Shown here one piece after another: positions 56,396-64,000 of a DNA stretch of 64,000 nucleotides. Within the stretch, counting starts at the first letter, position 1; every line of letters starts with the position of its first letter. The DNA lies in contig NZ_JAPZTZ010000001.1 in assembly GCF_027532945.1 (NCBI RefSeq), forward strand, positions 62,001 through 126,000, read 5' to 3'. Source of the stretch: Phreatobacter sp. (GTDB taxonomy: Bacteria; Pseudomonadota; Alphaproteobacteria; Rhizobiales; Phreatobacteraceae). The notes below the pieces were generated by a model that saw only the letters and a list, made by a program, of their open reading frames with translations, ran no database searches and was not told where the DNA came from. Made by a program: the position numbers and the translations under genes.

Positions 56396-56848
56396 TCAGG
56401 CCGCGGCCGCGATCTCGGCGCGCGAGGGTACCCGCACCCAGGCCTCACCCTCCAGCACCACCGCGGCATCGACCGCGCATTCGCAGACAAGCCGGGCCCG
56501 CTGGCGGGCCGGGATCAACTCGGCCACCTCGACATGGACCCGCACCACGTCGCCGATCTTCACCGGCGCCTTGAAGTTGAGGGTCTGCGACAGATAGACC
56601 GCGCCGGGCCCCGGCAGGCGGGTGCCGATCACCGCGGAGATCAGGCTCGCCGTGTAGAGCCCATGGGCGATGCGCTGCCCGAAACGGGTCTTCGCGGCAT
56701 AGACGTCCGACAGGTGGATAGGATTGTGATCCCCGGAAATATCGGCGAACCCGACCACGTCCTGGTCGGTCACGGTCTTCATCACCAGTTCCGACAGGCC
56801 AACGGACAGGTCCTCATAGGCCAGCGAACGGATGGAACGGATCGTCAT
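56396..56848 (-). CDS. MaoC-family enoyl-CoA hydratase-like protein
   Basis: 150-aa hotdog protein. Hydratase-2 motif is FADISGDHNPIHLSDVYAAKTRFGQRIAHGLYTASLISAVI, with Asp and His of the catalytic pair. Acts on (R)-3-hydroxyacyl-CoA or related thioesters. Lies 90 bp upstream of ribF on the same strand. Confidence 0.92.
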   Translation of the reverse strand: MTIRSIRSLAYEDLSVGLSELVMKTVTDQDVVGFADISGDHNPIHLSDVYAAKTRFGQRIAHGLYTASLISAVIGTRLPGPGAVYLSQTLNFKAPVKIGDVVRVHVEVAELIPARQRARLVCECAVDAAVVLEGEAWVRVPSRAEIAAAA

Positions 56849-57060
56849 GGGCGTCTCCTAAGGGGGCGCAACCTTCCGCAGGCCGATGGTGCAATGCAAT
56901 AGGACAATCTGCGTAATGCCGCCCCTGGGCGCCGGTTCCCGCCGTGCCTGTGGGCACCGACGCCGCGCGCCGTCCACAGGGGCTGGACGGCGAGACGAAT
57001 CACGGGCGCGCGTTGCATTCTCCCGCCTTGAACAGTCCTCGACGGATCAGCCGCCAGTCC

Positions 57061-58623
57061 ATGAACCGCCCCGGTTCCTTCCTCGTCGCCCTCAGCATGG
57101 TCGCCATTGCCGCGTCCGTGGCGGTGCTCGCCTTCACGCTCGGCGGCCTCGACGCGGGGACCGCCGCCGCCGCCGGCTGTGCGCTCCTGCTGGCGCTGGT
57201 CATCGGCCATCTCGGCGCGCAGCTCACTGCCGACCGCGCCGCGACGGACCGCCGGCTCGAGGCTCTCACCCGTGCCACCGGCGATCTGGCCCGTGACCTC
57301 GGCGACATCGCCGAGCGCATGGACCGCGTCGAGGTGCTGGCGGAGGAGAAGGCCCGCGAGGCGAGCGAGCCGCTCGGCGAGGAGATCCGCGAGCTCGGCG
57401 TGCTGGTGAAGCAGTTCGCCGAGACGCTGCAGGTTCACGAGGCGGCGATCATCGCTGCCGGCTCGCCGCAGATGGAGACCTACGCGCAGCCCGTGATGGC
57501 GGCTCCCCCGCCGCCTCCCCCGGTCCAGCCGCCGGTGTCCAAGGTCGCTCCGCCGCCGCCGCCGCCCGTCCAGGTGCTGCAGCGCCAGGCCGGCGCCCTG
57601 CGGCGTGGGGCCGAGGCGCGCATGTCATCCCCCGATCTTCCGGAGGCGCTGGCCGGCCTTGGACGGGCCGACGCCATCACCATCCTCGACGAGGCCATCA
57701 CCTCGAAGCGTTACGAGCTCTTCCTGCAGCCGATCGTGACGCTGCCGCAGCGCAAGGTGCGCTTCTACCAGGCCTCAGTCCGCCTTCGGACGGCCGACGG
57801 GCGCGTGCTCCTGCCGGAAGACTACCGGGCCCTCGCCGAGGATTCTGGCCTCATGCCCGGCCTCGATACCGAGGTGCTCGGCCGTTGCGTCCAGATCGTC
57901 CGCCGGCTCACCGCGCGCAACCGCGACGTCGGCCTCGTCTGCGACCTCTCGGGCTCATCGCTCACCGATGCCGCCTTCGCCACCGACCTTATCGCCTCGC
58001 TCGAGGCGTCCCGCGCCATTGCCGGCTCGCTCATGCTCGGCTTCAGCCAGCAGACACTGCGCGACATGAGCGCCCTGGACGTCGAGACCCTGCGCGCCCT
58101 CGCCGACAAGGGCTTCCGCTTCGCCATGGATGGTGTGCGCGACCTCGGGATCGAGCCGCGTGACGTGGCCGAAAAGGGCATCCGCCTCATCAAGGTGCCG
58201 GCGCCGCTGATGATCGCGCGGGCCGCCGACACCGGCGCCTCCATCCATGTCGCCGATCTTGCTGGGCTCTTTACCCGCTACGGCATGGACCTTGTGGTCG
58301 AGGATGTGGAGAGTGAGTCGGTGGTGGTCGACCTGCTCGATTACGAGGTGAAGTTCGCGCAAGGCGCGCTGTTCTCGCCGCCGCGCCCGGTCCGGGCTGA
58401 GGTCATGGCCGCCGCCGAGCCGGCCGGTCTCCAGCCGGCGCCCGCCCCGGCCACGGCGCCGCGCCAGCGCACCGAGCCGCGCGTCGATCCGCGGAGCCCC
58501 GCTGCCGCCGCGGCTGCACCGCAGACGCTGGGCGCTGCCGTGCTAGCGCAGGGTGCGGTCACCCGCGAGCCGCGCCGGCCCGGAAGCTCCGGCCTGCGCG
58601 CCCTCATCCGTGACCGCAGCTGA
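57061..58623 (+). CDS. TipF-like membrane protein with degenerate EAL domain
   Basis: 520 aa from ATG 57061. Two N-terminal membrane helices (about 5-50), a charged coiled-coil (60-130), a Pro-rich linker ([11 protein letters not shown]), then an EAL-type domain (about 215-440). Where active enzymes have the E-A/V-L-x-R signature this one reads [10 protein letters not shown], and the ELTE segment is LGFSQQ, so phosphodiesterase activity is unlikely. This layout matches Caulobacter TipF, a c-di-GMP-binding flagellar-assembly factor. A C-terminal Pro/Ala-rich tail follows. Adjacent to mutL. Confidence 0.8.
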   Translation: MNRPGSFLVALSMVAIAASVAVLAFTLGGLDAGTAAAAGCALLLALVIGHLGAQLTADRAATDRRLEALTRATGDLARDLGDIAERMDRVEVLAEEKAREASEPLGEEIRELGVLVKQFAETLQVHEAAIIAAGSPQMETYAQPVMAAPPPPPPVQPPVSKVAPPPPPPVQVLQRQAGALRRGAEARMSSPDLPEALAGLGRADAITILDEAITSKRYELFLQPIVTLPQRKVRFYQASVRLRTADGRVLLPEDYRALAEDSGLMPGLDTEVLGRCVQIVRRLTARNRDVGLVCDLSGSSLTDAAFATDLIASLEASRAIAGSLMLGFSQQTLRDMSALDVETLRALADKGFRFAMDGVRDLGIEPRDVAEKGIRLIKVPAPLMIARAADTGASIHVADLAGLFTRYGMDLVVEDVESESVVVDLLDYEVKFAQGALFSPPRPVRAEVMAAAEPAGLQPAPAPATAPRQRTEPRVDPRSPAAAAAAPQTLGAAVLAQGAVTREPRRPGSSGLRALIRDRS

Positions 58624-58685
58624 CGATGGCCGCGCCCGGCGCTAGCATTGCGCCATCCGCCGCAGAGGCCGCCGCGACCCGTCCC

Positions 58686-60470
58686 ATGGCCATCCGCCAG
58701 CTTTCCGAAGGCATCGCCAACCGCATCGCCGCCGGCGAGGTGATCGAGCGTCCCGCTGCCGCCGTGAAGGAGCTGGTGGAAAACGCCCTCGACGCCGGCG
58801 CCACCCGCATCGACGTGATGATCGGCGCCGGAGGCCGGAGGCTGATCCGCGTCGCCGATGACGGCAGCGGCATGGTCAGGGACGACCTCGTCCTCTGCGT
58901 CGAGCGCCATGCCACGTCGAAGCTGCAGGACGAGGACCTGCTCGACATCCGCACCCTCGGCTTCCGTGGCGAGGCGTTGCCCTCTATCGGCGCGGTGTCG
59001 CGGCTGACCATCACCACCCGCCACGCCGATGAGCCCCATGCCTGGCAGCTCACAGTGGATGCGGGCCTGAAGGGCGAGGCGCGTCCCGCTGCCCTTGCCG
59101 CCGGCACCCGCGTCGAGATCGCCGACCTCTTCGCCGCGACCCCCGCGCGCCTCAAGTTCCTGAAGAGCGACCGGGCCGAGGCGGCGGCGGTCGCCGACGT
59201 GGTCAAGCGCCTCGCCATGGCCCATCCGACGGTCGCCTTCTCTCTCGCTGACGATGAGGGCACGACCCGCCACTTCCCTGCCCAGGCCTTCGGGGAGGCC
59301 GGCCTCCTCGCCCGCATCGGCGACGTGGCCGGCCGCGACTTCGCCCAGAACGCCTTGGCCCTCGACGTCTGGCGTGGCGAGGTCCGGCTCTATGGCTTTG
59401 CCGGGCTGCCGACCTTCGGCAAGGCGACGGGGGCGAGCCAGTTCCTCTTCGTCAACGGCCGCCCGATCCGCGACCGGCTGGTGCTTGGTGCCATCCGCGG
59501 CGCCTATGGCGACACCATGCCCCGTGACCGGCATCCGGCCGTGTCCCTGTTCCTCGAGCTCGACCCGCGCGAGGTCGACGTCAACGTCCATCCCGCCAAG
59601 ACGGAGGTGCGCTTCCGCGACCCGGCCCTCGTCCGCGGCCTGATCGTCGCGGCCATCCGCGAGGCTATCGCTGCCGCTTCGCCGACGACCTCCTCCACGC
59701 TTGGTGCGGCGACGGTGGCGGCTTTCCGCCCGGCGGCAGCGCGCGCGGGCAGCTATGACTGGCGATCCTCGCCCGCGCGGCCCTTCGTGCCCGGCCTGTC
59801 GGACGGCCCTCAGGCAGGTTTTGCCCTCGACCTGCCGCCGGCGGCGGATGCCCGCGCCGCCGAGGCGCCCGCCGCCGAGGACGACCTCGACCGGCCACTC
59901 GGTGCGGCGCGCGCCCAGATCCACGGCACCTATATCCTCGCCCAGACGCGCGAAGGCCTCGTCATCGTCGACCAGCACGCCGCACACGAACGGCTCGTCT
60001 ACGAACGGATGAAGCGGCAGATGGACGTGGCCGGCATCGCCCGGCAGGCGCTCCTCATCCCGGTTGTGGTCGAACTCGACCCGGCCGATGCCTCCCGCCT
60101 CGTCGATCGTGCCGACGACCTCGCGCGGTTCGGGCTGGTGGTGGAGGGCTTCGGGCCCGGCGCGGTCGTGGTGCGCGAGACCCCGGCCATGCTCGGCGAG
60201 GTCGATGCCGAGGCGCTGGTGCGCGACATTGCCGAACATCTCGCCGAATGGGACAGCGCTGCGCCGCTGGAGACGCGATTGCTGGCGGTTGCCGCGACCA
60301 TGGCCTGCCACGGCTCGGTCCGCGCCGGGCGGCAGCTTCGCCCCGCCGAGATGAACGCCCTGCTCCGCGAGATGGAGGCAACCCCGGCCTCAGCCCAGTG
60401 CAATCACGGCCGGCCGACCTCGGTCGCCCTGTCGCTCGCCGATGTCGAGCGCCTGTTCGGCCGGCGCTAG
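58686..60470 (+). CDS. mutL: DNA mismatch repair protein MutL (endonuclease type)
   Basis: 594 aa from [19 protein letters not shown]; the frame is open from 58626 but the conserved N-terminus starts here. GHKL ATPase motifs: [32 protein letters not shown]. The C-terminal dimer domain has [12 protein letters not shown], which fits the endonuclease pattern DQHA-x2-E-x4-E, plus ACHGS and CNHGRPT, so it nicks DNA itself. Ends in an overlap with the convergent patatin gene. Confidence 0.97.
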   Translation: MAIRQLSEGIANRIAAGEVIERPAAAVKELVENALDAGATRIDVMIGAGGRRLIRVADDGSGMVRDDLVLCVERHATSKLQDEDLLDIRTLGFRGEALPSIGAVSRLTITTRHADEPHAWQLTVDAGLKGEARPAALAAGTRVEIADLFAATPARLKFLKSDRAEAAAVADVVKRLAMAHPTVAFSLADDEGTTRHFPAQAFGEAGLLARIGDVAGRDFAQNALALDVWRGEVRLYGFAGLPTFGKATGASQFLFVNGRPIRDRLVLGAIRGAYGDTMPRDRHPAVSLFLELDPREVDVNVHPAKTEVRFRDPALVRGLIVAAIREAIAAASPTTSSTLGAATVAAFRPAAARAGSYDWRSSPARPFVPGLSDGPQAGFALDLPPAADARAAEAPAAEDDLDRPLGAARAQIHGTYILAQTREGLVIVDQHAAHERLVYERMKRQMDVAGIARQALLIPVVVELDPADASRLVDRADDLARFGLVVEGFGPGAVVVRETPAMLGEVDAEALVRDIAEHLAEWDSAAPLETRLLAVAATMACHGSVRAGRQLRPAEMNALLREMEATPASAQCNHGRPTSVALSLADVERLFGRR

Positions 60471-61369
60471 CGACCGCGCCGCGTCTCCCCCACCACGTCC
60501 GCCGGCACCGCCTCCAGCGCGATGGTAACGCGCCGCTTCACCTCGTCCTTCATCGGCTCGCAGGCCGTGAGGATCTCCCGCACCTTCAGGAAATCGAGCA
60601 CCCGGAACGGATCGACCGGCGGCCGCAGGTGGATGGTCGGCCGGTGTTCGGCGAGGCGCGCGGCGCTCAGCACCTGCATCATCAGCGTCACCGAGCCGAA
60701 CAGCGCGTCCCAGACATTGGGCACCACCTCGTCGATCTCCAGCGCCAATTCCGAGCCGTGCAGCACATCGACCGCGACAGTGACCGGCGCCGACACCTTG
60801 TCTACCGGCACCGGATTGATCGTGCCGCCGTCGATCAGCACGCGGCCGGCATGGCGCACCGGGCTGACAACGCCGGGAATCGCCATGGAGGCGGCGACCG
60901 CCGGCAGGAGCGGCCCCGTCGAGAAGGCGACGTCCACCCGCTCGTAGAAATCGGTCGCGACCACGGTGAGCGGCGTCACCAGCTCCGAGAAGTCCTTCGG
61001 CACCTGCGCCGGAAACAGAGCGTCGAGCAGCCGCTCCGGATCGACCAGCATGGGATTGGTGATCCCCTGGCGGAACAGGTCGGAGAAGCGGCCGACGCGG
61101 GCCGAGAAGATGGCCTTCAGCACGTCCGGCTTCACCTGCATGACGTCGAGCGCATAGGCGCGCATCTCCGCCCCGCTCATCCCCGCGCAGTAGCAGGCGC
61201 CGATGATGGCGCCGATGGAGGTGCCGGCAACCTCCCGCGGCCTGAGGCCGAGTTCGTCGAGCGCCTCGATCACCACGATATGGGCGAGGCCCTTGGCGCC
61301 GCCGCCCCCGAGGACAAGCGCGAAATCGTGGGGCGGATAGGGTGCGGGGCGGATGACGGCGGTGCTCAT
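60467..61369 (-). CDS. patatin-like phospholipase (RssA-type)
   Basis: 300 aa from [16 protein letters not shown] at 61369. Serine-Asp dyad: oxyanion loop [11 protein letters not shown] (20-30), nucleophile Ser51 in [12 protein letters not shown], and Asp of [12 protein letters not shown]. Hydrolyses membrane lipids or acyl esters. Its stop shares the palindrome CTAG (60467-60470) with the mutL stop. Upstream, the same frame has no stop all the way into the histidine-kinase gene (see findings). Confidence 0.92.
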   Translation of the reverse strand: MSTAVIRPAPYPPHDFALVLGGGGAKGLAHIVVIEALDELGLRPREVAGTSIGAIIGACYCAGMSGAEMRAYALDVMQVKPDVLKAIFSARVGRFSDLFRQGITNPMLVDPERLLDALFPAQVPKDFSELVTPLTVVATDFYERVDVAFSTGPLLPAVAASMAIPGVVSPVRHAGRVLIDGGTINPVPVDKVSAPVTVAVDVLHGSELALEIDEVVPNVWDALFGSVTLMMQVLSAARLAEHRPTIHLRPPVDPFRVLDFLKVREILTACEPMKDEVKRRVTIALEAVPADVVGETRRGR

Positions 61370-61471
61370 GCCCCATCCTACCCTCACCGGCGCGGGACAG
61401 GGAGCCACCTGGCCGACTTGCGGTGGCATGGCCGGCGGGCTTTGATCGCAGGCCATTGCTCCGGACGATTC

Positions 61472-62329
61472 ATGACCGACCTGACCCCGACCATCGCCGC
61501 CGCCTTTGATCCCGCCCATGCGCCTGCCGATGCGCTGGCGGTCAATGCGGCCATCCTCAAGCGGCTGGAGAACTGGGACAACTGGGCCCATCCGCCCGAG
61601 ACCATCCGGCAGATGCGTCGCGAAGGCCGCGGCGCCTTTCCCGCGCCGGTCCTCTCGCCCCGGGCGCGGACCATGACCATTGACGGCCCGCATGGGCCTA
61701 TCGGGCTGAGGATCATCACCCCCGAGGGGCAGGCGAGGGGCGTTTATCTCCACATTCACGGCGGCGGCTGGGTGCTCGGCAGCGTCGACCAGCAGGACCA
61801 GTGGCTGGAGCGCTTCGCCGACAGGGCCGGCATGGCCTGCGTCTCCGTCGATTATCGCCTCGCCCCCGAAAATCCCTATCCGCAGGGCCCGGACGACTGC
61901 GAGGCGGCAGCGCTGTGGATCGCCCGCGAGGCCAAGGCGCTGTTCGGCACCGATCGCCTCATCATCGGCGGCGAGAGCGCCGGCGCGCACCTCTCGGCCA
62001 CCACGCTGCTGCGCCTGCGCGACCGGCACGGCGTCATGCCCTTCCGCGCGGCGAACCTTCATGCCGGCTGCTACGACCTCGCGCTGACCCCCTCGGTCCG
62101 CCGCTGGGGCACGGACAAGCTGGTGCTCAACACCCGCGACATCCAGATGTTCGTACGCCACTACCTGCTGCACACAGGCGCGGTGACCGACCCCGACGTC
62201 TCGCCGCTCCAGGCGGATCTGAAGGGCATGCCGCCGGCCCTCTTCACGGTCGGCTCGCAGGATCCGCTGGTGGACGACACGCTGTTCATGGCGCCGCGCT
62301 GGTCCGCCGCCGGCAACAAGGCCGACCTT
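61472..62329 (+). pseudogene. alpha/beta hydrolase, hormone-sensitive-lipase family, truncated at 3' end
   Basis: 286 recognisable codons. Oxyanion HGGG (residues 96-99, LHIHGGGWVLGS), nucleophile Ser169 in IGGESAGAH and Asp264 in GSQDPLVDD are present, but homology stops after RWSAAGNKADL. The final 35-40 residues with the catalytic His (normally YPGGxHGF) are missing. From about 62330 the frame continues to 63316 only as antisense to the histidine-kinase gene. As it stands it should be inactive. Whether it is a real deletion or an assembly error is discussed in findings. Confidence 0.8.
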
Positions 62330-64000
62330 GGACTTCACGATCAGCCGGTGCTCCAGCACGCGTGCGATGCGCTCGACGATGGACAGGCCGAGGCCGAGCC
62401 CGCGGGCGATCTTGGCACCCTGCTCCAGCCGCTGGAACTCCTGGAAGATGATGCGCTGCTTGGCCTGGGGAATGCCGGGTCCGGTGTCGTGCACCTCCAG
62501 CGACAGGCGCTTGCCGCGCCGCCGGCAGCCGACCAGGACGCCGCCCTTGCTGGTGTACTTGATGGCGTTGGACACGAGGTTCTGCAGCAGGCGCCGCATC
62601 AGCCGCCGGTCGGAATGGATGGCGAGCGAAGTCGGTACGAAGGTCAGCGTCAGGCCCTTCTGCGCCGCCATGGGGGCAAATTCCACCGCCAGCTGGCGGA
62701 ACAGCTCGTCGAGGCGGAAGCTGGCGATCTCCGGCTTCATCGCTCCCGCATCGAGGCGGGAAATGTCGAGCAGCGCGCCGAGGATCTCCTCCACCGCTTC
62801 CAGCGAGGCGTCGATATTGTCGACAAGCCGCCGCTCGTCGCTCTCCCCCTGCCGCTCGACGAGGCTCGTCGTGTAGAGGCGCGCGGCGTTCAGCGGCTGG
62901 AGGATGTCGTGGCTCGCCGCGGCGAGGAAGCGTGTCTTCGACAGGTTCGCCTCGTCCGCCTCCTGCTTCGCCTGGGCGAGCTCGCCGTTAAGCCGCATCA
63001 GCTCCTCGGTGCGCTCGCGCACGCGCCGCTCCAGCGTCTCGTTGGCCCGCTCCAGTTCCTCGGCCGCCGCCACCGAGGCGGTGACGTCCGTGTAGGTGGT
63101 GACGATGCCGCCGTCGGGCAGGCGCGCCGCGCGCACCTCGACCACGAGCCCGAGCATGGCGAGGCGTTCGATCTGCGGCTCCTCGGCGCGCAGCAGGCGA
63201 TTGGCACGCTCGGCGACCAGCGTATCGATGTCGCCGGGGCCGAACTCTCCGCGCGCGGCCAGCGCCCGCACCACCCGGTCGAAGCCGGCGCCGATATGCA
63301 GCGTCTCCGGCGGTAGCGCCAGCACCTCGGCGAAGGGCCGGTTCCACACCATCAGCTTGCCCTCGGCATCGAAGACGCTGACCCCCTGGCGGGCATGTTC
63401 GAGGGCCGTCTGAAGCACCTCGCGGTTGTACTGCATGGCGGCATTGGCGTCGTCGAGCAGCTTCAGCGCGTCGGTGGTCGAGACCGAGCGCTTCTTGAGG
63501 AGCAGCGACAGGACGAGGCGCGAGGAGGCCGTGCCGATGGCCGAGGCGAGCAGGCGCTCGGAATAGCGCAAGAGGTCGATGTCGGCTTCGGTCTGCGATT
63601 CCAGCGGCACGCCCCGCTCGAAGGCGTAACTGGAGAAGGCGGCATCCGTGCGCTCGGCGCCCAAATAGCGTGCCACCGTCGAGCGCACGTCCTCCACCGT
63701 CACGGCGCTGCGCCAGAGCCGGAAGCTCGGGGCGTAGTCCGATTGCGGCACCGGCACGAAGAGCTTGGACTGGACGATCTCGATGGCCGAGGGCCGGCGG
63801 ATCAGCGAGATGGCCACATAGAGCACGACATTGATGGCGAGCGACCAGACGACACCATGGGTGAGCGGCGCCATTTCGCCGAGGCCGAACAGGTGCTGCG
63901 GCTTCAGCGCGTCAATGCCGAAGGGGCCGTCCGTTGCGAAGGCCGTGGGCACCGCCCCCGTGGTCGCCAGCATCGGCAGCAGCAGCGTATAGGCCCAGAC
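62321..64000 (-). CDS. PAS-type sensor histidine kinase, both ends incomplete
   Basis: The frame enters from beyond 64000 with membrane segments (VWAYTLLLPMLA, VVWSLAINVVLYVAISLI) like the last helices of a sodium-solute-symporter-type sensor. Then a PAS domain (ALEHARQGVSVFDAEGKLMVWNRPF), a coiled coil, dimerisation helix FLAAASHDILQPLNAARLY with phospho-His, and HATPase (LVSNAIKYT; DTGPGIP; GLGLGLSIVERIARVL). The last HATPase strand and the receiver domain expected in this hybrid-kinase family are absent: homology ends at IVKSKVG at 62321, and the frame runs on as antisense of the hydrolase without a stop until the patatin stop at 60467. Confidence 0.82.

Overview
The window is a GC-rich, gene-dense stretch of a bacterial chromosome. 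Its content points to an alphaproteobacterium, most likely of the order Hyphomicrobiales (Rhizobiales). The indicators are a coxB-coxA-ctaB-coxF-ctaG-coxC oxidase cluster, an IalB-family protein, CheY/CheZ, a TipF-like degenerate EAL protein, a DUF983/SURF1 pair, and imperfect palindromes of the GTCCTTCGAGGCTCGC type that are common in that order. Genus is not determined. Nearly everything is core or metabolic. I see no prophage, insertion sequence, CRISPR array, rRNA or tRNA.

Layout. (1) 1-7.8 kb: nutrient-scavenging block. A minus-strand operon encodes a polar amino-acid ABC transporter (binding protein, ATPase, two permeases) and ends in an N-carbamoyl-D-amino-acid hydrolase. A family-5 peptide-type binding protein follows and runs off the left edge. 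A LysR regulator diverges from the operon across a TATAAT-N5-ATTATA palindrome, and a DHDPS/KDPG-aldolase-like lyase lies downstream. (2) 7.8-13.5 kb: ArfB, 2-keto-3-deoxygalactonokinase, formate-THF ligase, an unknown protein and a YcbB-type L,D-transpeptidase, with three copies of a palindromic repeat between genes. (3) 13.6-20.9 kb: thioesterase, GtrA-like flippase, GT2 glycosyltransferase, YdjC-type deacetylase, SbmA/BacA-like ABC exporter, then an HxlR regulator and a LysE exporter preceded by matching palindromes. (4) 21-30 kb: META-domain protein, sigma-54 activator with a degenerate receiver, Spy-like protein, DUF937 protein, MATE and KefB/C-type transporters, TldD, IalB. (5) 30.6-40.8 kb: cytochrome c oxidase and its assembly factors, an active/inactive M16 peptidase pair, a three-gene cassette of small ORFs, and SURF1/DUF983 on the opposite strand. 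(6) 41-61.4 kb: housekeeping and signalling genes (cheY, cheZ, HAD phosphatase, dehalogenase-type hydrolase, purD, xseA, LytTR regulator, YbdK ligase, rsmE, ubiA, PaiB-like, MCP, ribF, MaoC, TipF-like, mutL, patatin). (7) 61.5-64 kb: an HSL-family hydrolase and a PAS-histidine kinase, convergent, both truncated at one point near 62,325.

How genes work together. The oxidase block supplies structural subunits, heme O synthesis (CtaB), copper delivery (CtaG) and SURF1 for one aa3-type terminal oxidase. The left operon couples uptake of an amino-acid-like solute to hydrolysis of N-carbamoyl-D-amino acids. HxlR and LysE look like a small regulated export unit.

The strongest anomaly is the 62.3 kb junction. 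Two convergent genes each lose their 3' ends within about 9 shared bases, and both reading frames then run open into antisense sequence. This is either a microhomology deletion or an assembly chimera. Other points for follow-up are the duplicated GGTCC-N7-GGACCGGA operators, the inverted SURF1/DUF983 pair, the recombinase-tail micro-operon, and a DHDPS-family protein lacking the usual active-site tyrosine. I did not find an unambiguous new defence or mobile system.
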